Below are positions 22,799 to 25,704 of a stretch of DNA of 25,704 nucleotides, one piece after another. This DNA comes from an uncultured Oscillospiraceae bacterium (GTDB lineage: Bacteria > Bacillota > Clostridia > Oscillospirales > Oscillospiraceae), in the NCBI GenBank assembly GCA_910579485.1, contig CAJTVO010000039.1, positions 1-25,704 on the forward strand, given 5' to 3'. Numbering within the stretch: the stretch's first letter is position 1; the number at the start of each line of letters is the position of its first letter. A program made the position numbers and the translations under genes. The notes under the pieces are model-generated. The model worked only from the letters and a program-made list of their open reading frames with translations. It made no database searches and was not told the origin of the DNA.

Positions 22799-24226
22799 TT
22801 ATTGCCCCAGGGACAAGGTGACGCGCACATCCCCGCCGCCCAGCAGCTCCCGCAGCTCTTCGGCGGATACGCCCTCGATCCGCCCCAGCCGGGTAAGGCT
22901 CCAAGTATTCGGGGCGTAGTAGATCACAAAGCGATCTCCCTGATAGAGGATCAGATCCCCGGCCCGGGTCGTGACATCCTCGTTATTTTCGGGAAGCTCG
23001 GCTCCCAGCGCCCCCACCTTCTCCATACCGGCGTAATCCTGCATGTCGATGGTCACCGGCCCCTCCGCCAGCAGCTCCCGCAGAGCGGCGGCAGAGGAAT
23101 TATCCTCCAGCGAAGCCGTGAGGGCCGTATCGTCAATGGTAATGTGCAGCACGTCAGCGTCTCCTTCCATGGCTGCGGATTCCTTCCGGACCGTCAGCCC
23201 CAGCCCGTTTACCCATTCCTCTACCTCGCCGCGGGAAGCCCCGCCGGAGAACCGGCCGCCATCCAGCCACTCCGCCGAATCCGTCAGACCGTGAAGCGCC
23301 TCCGCGCTGGTCCCGATCCCGCTGCTGCCAGAGGTGCAAAACGGCACGATGGTCTTCCCGGCGAGGTCATACCCCTCCAAAAACGTGCTGACGATCCGCG
23401 GCGCCTGTCCCCACCAGATGGGGTACCCCAGGAACACCACGTCATACCGCCCCATATCCGCAATGCTCCCGGAAATGGCGGGCCGCGCGTCCGGATCGTT
23501 CTGCTCCCTGTTCGCGCGGCTGTTGCTGTCGTTGTAATTCAAATCGGCGGCGCTGTATGCCGTTTCCGCCGTGATCTCCCAGGTGTCAGCCCCCAAAATC
23601 TCCGCTAAATGTCCCGCAATATTTTCCGTATTGCCGGTATTCGAGAAGTAAGCTATCAAAATGCGTCCTTCCTCCGGCGCGGGCGCTGTCTCATGCCTCC
23701 GGGCGCAGGCCATCAGCGCCGCTGCGGCCTGCGCCCGGGTCGCGGGAACGGCGTCCCCGGTAAACCCCGGCATTTCCCCGGTCACATCCGCCTCCGTAAA
23801 GCGCCGGAAGATCAGAGCCAGCTGCTCCTGGGTGACCGCGTCGCCGCCGCCGAACAGCCCGCTGCCGTATCCGTTCACCAGTCTCTCGCTGGCCGCCCAC
23901 CGGACGGCCTCGGTGTACCACTCCCCGTCCGGCACGTCAGAGAACCGCATCAAATAATTGACCACCGGACTTCCCTCCTGCCGCCAGAGGATAGCCGCCA
24001 GCTGGGCCCGCGTGAGCGTCCCTTCCGGCTCAAACTGCGTATCGGAAACGCCGCTCATCAGCCCCTTCTCCCGGCAGAACCGGACCGCTTCCGCGTACCA
24101 GGCGTCCTTCTCCACATCCGAAAACCCGCCCGTCTCCGCCGCCGCCGCCGGGAGAGCCAGCGCAAAGACCAGCGCCGCCGCAAGGGCGGGCATCAGCGCC
24201 GCAAACCGTTTTCCTGTCATTCGCAT
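22799..24226 (-). CDS. Exported SLH - flavodoxin - cyclophilin-like fusion protein
   Basis: 475 residues; AAAGGAGA precedes ATG 24226 by about 8 nt. A signal peptide (1-~30, ending LPAAAA) is followed by two clear SLH motifs (about 34-85 and 94-145) and a partial third (about 150-176). A flavodoxin domain (about 188-345) has the FMN phosphate loop SNTGNT (195-200), YPIWWGQAP (268-276) and a TSGSSGIG loop (298-305). Residues ~358-473 match the cyclophilin-like fold seen in short bacterial proteins (HITIDDTALTASLEDNSSAAALRELL). SLH domains hold the protein on the cell wall, so an FMN domain would have to work outside the membrane. Flavodoxins carry single electrons, so an extracellular electron-transfer or reductase role is inferred. 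Confidence 0.92.
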   Translation of the reverse strand: MRMTGKRFAALMPALAAALVFALALPAAAAETGGFSDVEKDAWYAEAVRFCREKGLMSGVSDTQFEPEGTLTRAQLAAILWRQEGSPVVNYLMRFSDVPDGEWYTEAVRWAASERLVNGYGSGLFGGGDAVTQEQLALIFRRFTEADVTGEMPGFTGDAVPATRAQAAAALMACARRHETAPAPEEGRILIAYFSNTGNTENIAGHLAEILGADTWEITAETAYSAADLNYNDSNSRANREQNDPDARPAISGSIADMGRYDVVFLGYPIWWGQAPRIVSTFLEGYDLAGKTIVPFCTSGSSGIGTSAEALHGLTDSAEWLDGGRFSGGASRGEVEEWVNGLGLTVRKESAAMEGDADVLHITIDDTALTASLEDNSSAAALRELLAEGPVTIDMQDYAGMEKVGALGAELPENNEDVTTRAGDLILYQGDRFVIYYAPNTWSLTRLGRIEGVSAEELRELLGGGDVRVTLSLGQ

Positions 24227-24304
24227 TGATCATATCTCCTTTTTTATTTTATGTCCGGACTGCTTTCCCTCACAGCCGCCGCTCCTCCAAAGCCTCAGGT
24301 GTCC

Positions 24305-24333
24305 ATTATAAAACAGCCTCCTTAAAATATCAA
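24305..24333 (-). promoter_or_regulatory. Promoter of the SLH-flavodoxin gene
   Basis: On the minus strand TTGATA (24333-24328), 17-nt spacer, TATAAT (24310-24305). The predicted start is near 24298, giving a leader of about 70 nt. The LysR-type dyad at 24354-24374 is centred about 66 bases upstream of that start. Confidence 0.85.
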
Positions 24334-24353
24334 ATGCCTATGTTGAATAGCCT

Positions 24354-24374
24354 GTCATACCTGACGGCTATGAC
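24354..24374. promoter_or_regulatory. LysR-type operator (T-N11-A dyad)
   Basis: GTCATA (24354-24359), nine bases, then TATGAC (24369-24374): a perfect dyad that contains the LysR signature T-N11-A. Its centre is about -66 from the predicted flavodoxin start, the standard recognition position. It also lies just upstream of a TATAGT -10-like element (24380-24385) for the regulator gene itself, fitting autorepression. Confidence 0.65.
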
Positions 24375-24421
24375 GACTCTATAGTACACTGGACCCACCG
24401 GCAAAAAAGGAGGTCGCCCTT

Positions 24422-24733
24422 ATGGAATTGCGCGTTCTGCGCTACTTCCTCGCGGCAGCCCGTGAGGAGCGCATCTGCCGCGCGGCGGAATGCCTGCACC
24501 TCTCCCAGCCTACCCTGTCCCGCCAGCTGATGGATCTGGAGCAGGAGCTGGGAAAGACCCTGTTCATCCGGGGAAACCGCCGCATCATCCTGACCGAGGA
24601 GGATGCCGTCCTGTGCTTCCGCCCTCTGTCTCCCGCCGTCCGCGCCTATATGAGCGTCGCCTGGAAAAAATTCCAGGTCTTTTCCAAGGCGTCGGAGGAG
24701 TTTCTGGAGGAACTGCGGAAAAAGGAGCAGTGA
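24422..24733 (+). pseudogene. Internally deleted LysR-type regulator (DNA-binding domain plus C-terminal tail)
   Basis: 103 residues against about 300 for normal LysR proteins. AAAGGAGG lies 8 nt before the ATG. Residues 1-~60 are a complete LysR winged helix-turn-helix (MELRVLRYFLAAAREE ... SQPTLSRQLMDLEQELGKTLFIR). At about residue 65 the sequence jumps from TEEDAVL into CFRPLSPAVRAYMSVAWKKFQVFSKASEEFLEEL, which looks like the extreme C-terminus of the same family. The effector-binding domain of roughly 190 residues is missing, with the frame kept. It may be a decayed gene, or a functional mini-regulator that binds DNA without sensing. The linker helix needed for dimer formation is mostly lost. 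Confidence 0.75.
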
Positions 24734-24795
24734 AGCAGTATATCCCGCCAGATCCGGCAGATACTATCTCCAAGACACCTGGAAGGAGATGCACT

Positions 24796-25242
24796 ATGGA
24801 AATTTCGAAGCAGGAGTACCAAAAATTCGTACAAGACCGGGCGAAGAGCTCCCCCATCGTCAAAAACTGCGCCCTGGCCTTCGCCATTGGCGGCGGCATC
24901 TGCGTGCTGGGCCAGGCCGTCATGGACGCTTGGACCGCCTTCGGCCTGGGCAAGACCGATGCCGGGACCGCTACTTCTATTACCCTGGTGTTCCTGTCGG
25001 TGCTGCTGACGGGCCTGAACCTGTATAATAAGCTGGGCCGCTACGGCGGCGCGGGCACCCTTGTCCCCATTACAGGCTTCGCCAACGCGGTGGCCTCCCC
25101 GGCCATCGACTTCAAGAGCGAGGGCCTGATCACCGGCATGGCGGCCAAGATGTTCACCGTCGCCGGCCCGGTGATCGTCTTCGGCGTAGCCGCCAGCGCG
25201 GCCTACGGCGTGATCCTGATGCTGGTACAAATGCTGCAGTGA
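24796..25242 (+). CDS. spoVAC: Stage V sporulation protein AC
   Basis: 148 residues; GGAAGGAG precedes ATG 24796. The open frame extends back to 24490 but that part overlaps the LysR remnant and lacks a signal. The sequence matches the SpoVAC family along its length: KQEYQKFVQDRA at the start, then DAGTATSITLVFLSVLLTGLNLYNKLGR, VPITGFANAVASPAIDFKSEGL and AAKMFTVAGPVIVFG. It has about four membrane helices. SpoVAC sits in the inner spore membrane and takes part in dipicolinic-acid channel function during spore formation and germination. The usual partners spoVAD and spoVAE do not follow; a terminator and tRNA genes come next, so the gene stands alone here. Confidence 0.95.
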   Translation: MEISKQEYQKFVQDRAKSSPIVKNCALAFAIGGGICVLGQAVMDAWTAFGLGKTDAGTATSITLVFLSVLLTGLNLYNKLGRYGGAGTLVPITGFANAVASPAIDFKSEGLITGMAAKMFTVAGPVIVFGVAASAAYGVILMLVQMLQ

Positions 25243-25247
25243 GCGCC

Positions 25248-25294
25248 CCCCTGTGGAGGACCGGGAAGGACCCGGCTTCCACAGGGGTACTTTT
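25248..25294 (+). terminator. Terminator after spoVAC
   Basis: Outer arms CCCCTGTGGA (25248-25257) and TCCACAGGGG (25278-25287) pair perfectly, enclosing an inner CCGGG/CCCGG stem. TACTTTT follows. It starts 5 bases after the spoVAC stop. Confidence 0.8.
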
Positions 25295-25357
25295 CCGGCC
25301 TGAGGGACCCGGTTTTCGGCGTTTCCGGCGGAAAACGGGCATGGAACGAGCGGATAA

Positions 25358-25416
25358 AAATTTTTTCAAAAAATTTGAAATTACATATTGACAGAATGAG
25401 GGAGTTTTAGTATAAT
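25358..25416 (+). promoter_or_regulatory. tRNA-cluster promoter with UP-element-like A/T tract
   Basis: TTGACA (25388-25393), 17-nt spacer, TATAAT (25411-25416): a perfect consensus promoter. Upstream, 25358-25376 is an A/T-only inverted repeat (9-nt arms around one C) placed where an UP element would contact the RNA polymerase alpha subunit. The predicted start near 25423 leaves about 24 nt before the first tRNA. Confidence 0.9.
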
Positions 25417-25446
25417 AACCCTTGCCGTTCGGAAAGGCGGACCCTT

Positions 25447-25523
25447 GGGAGCATAGCTCAGCTGGTTAGAGCACCTGCCTTACAAGCAGGGGGTCACTGG
25501 TTCGAGTCCAGTTGTTCCCACCA
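25447..25523 (+). tRNA. tRNA-Val (anticodon UAC)
   Basis: Acceptor GGGAGCA pairs with TGTTCCC (one G-U pair), followed by A and encoded CCA. The D-arm has AGCTGGTTAGA, the anticodon arm is CCTGC-CTTACAA-GCAGG with anticodon TAC, and the T-arm has GGTTCGAGTCC. All parts are complete. Confidence 0.97.
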
Positions 25524-25569
25524 AAGTTTTGCACTTCCCGCAAGACTTTTCCCCACGGTCACCAAACAC

Positions 25570-25646
25570 GGCTCAGTAGTTCAGTTGGTTAGAACGCCAG
25601 CCTGTCACGCTGGAGGTCGACGGTTCGAGCCCGTTCTGAGTCGCCA
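25570..25646 (+). tRNA. tRNA-Asp (anticodon GUC)
   Basis: Acceptor GGCTCAG pairs with CTGAGTC, followed by discriminator G and encoded CCA. The anticodon arm is CCAGC-CTGTCAC-GCTGG with anticodon GTC. The T-loop TTCGAGC is standard. It lies 46 bases after tRNA-Val and is probably on the same transcript. Confidence 0.97.
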
Positions 25647-25670
25647 TAGGGTACAGCTTGTGCCCTATAT

Positions 25671-25704
25671 GCCTCTGTAGCTCAGTTGGTAGAGCAGCGG
25701 ACTG
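25671..25704 (+). tRNA. Third tRNA, truncated by the window end (possibly Phe)
   Basis: The sequence GCCTCTGTAGCTCAGTTGGTAGAGCAGCGGACTG covers the acceptor 5' strand, D-arm and half of the anticodon arm. The loop starts CTG, so the anticodon begins with G. GAA (Phe) is the commonest match for this D-arm and stem, but the remaining bases are outside the window. Confidence 0.75.

Noticed and set aside
22064..23608. Plus-strand open frame of 514 codons
   Set aside because: It crosses the CMD-cupin and SLH-flavodoxin genes in antisense and shows no domain.
24490..24795. N-terminal extension of spoVAC
   Set aside because: The added residues are antisense-style low complexity overlapping the LysR remnant, while ATG 24796 has a good ribosome binding site and matches the SpoVAC N-terminus.
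1..25704. CRISPR array, insertion sequence or integrase
   Set aside because: No regularly spaced direct repeats, transposase or recombinase motifs were seen on either strand; the tRNA cluster shows no adjacent integrase within the window.

Overview
The window looks like chromosome from an endospore-forming, moderately GC-rich member of the Clostridia, most like Oscillospiraceae (Flavonifractor/Lawsonibacter/Oscillibacter-type). The grounds are S-layer-homology (SLH) proteins, a recognisable spoVAC, a YesM/YesN-type two-component system beside an LplB/LplC-type sugar transporter, strong AGGAGG ribosome binding sites, consensus TTGACA-17-TATAAT promoters and tRNA genes with encoded CCA. The family assignment is inference from protein style, not a database result.

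Layout. (a) 2-4762 +: 3' part of a very large SLH/S-layer-like surface protein, followed by a structured GC-rich 3' region ending in a terminator at 4936-4972. (b) 5143-6485 +: a promoter, a small two-helix membrane protein, a tightly linked protein of unknown family, and a strong terminator. (c) 6607-7143 -: an isolated tail-fibre-like protein. (d) 7248-11816 -: an operon of response regulator, sensor kinase and DUF4091 protein. Divergent from it, 11962-15672 +, lie two sugar ABC permeases and a solute-binding lipoprotein. Together these form a carbohydrate sensing and uptake locus without its own ATPase. (e) 15722-19659 -: a strong promoter drives a 764-aa lipoprotein and two DUF4230-like membrane proteins. 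(f) 19758-21641 -: a MerR-type regulator followed by another lipoprotein. (g) 21851-24733: a CMD-cupin fusion protein, an exported SLH-flavodoxin-cyclophilin-like protein, and a divergent, internally deleted LysR regulator with an intact operator. (h) 24796-25704 +: spoVAC, then a tRNA cluster (Val, Asp, and a truncated third gene).

Special points. A 38-nt palindromic repeat occurs twice (6569-6606 and 13823-13860), each copy starting at the base after a TGA stop and with compensatory stem changes. A DUF4230-like protein has eight glycines spaced exactly four residues apart. A LysR-type regulator has lost its effector domain while its target site is kept. The lipoprotein plus twin DUF4230 cassette is the best candidate here for an undescribed envelope system. 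Its function cannot be read from sequence alone.
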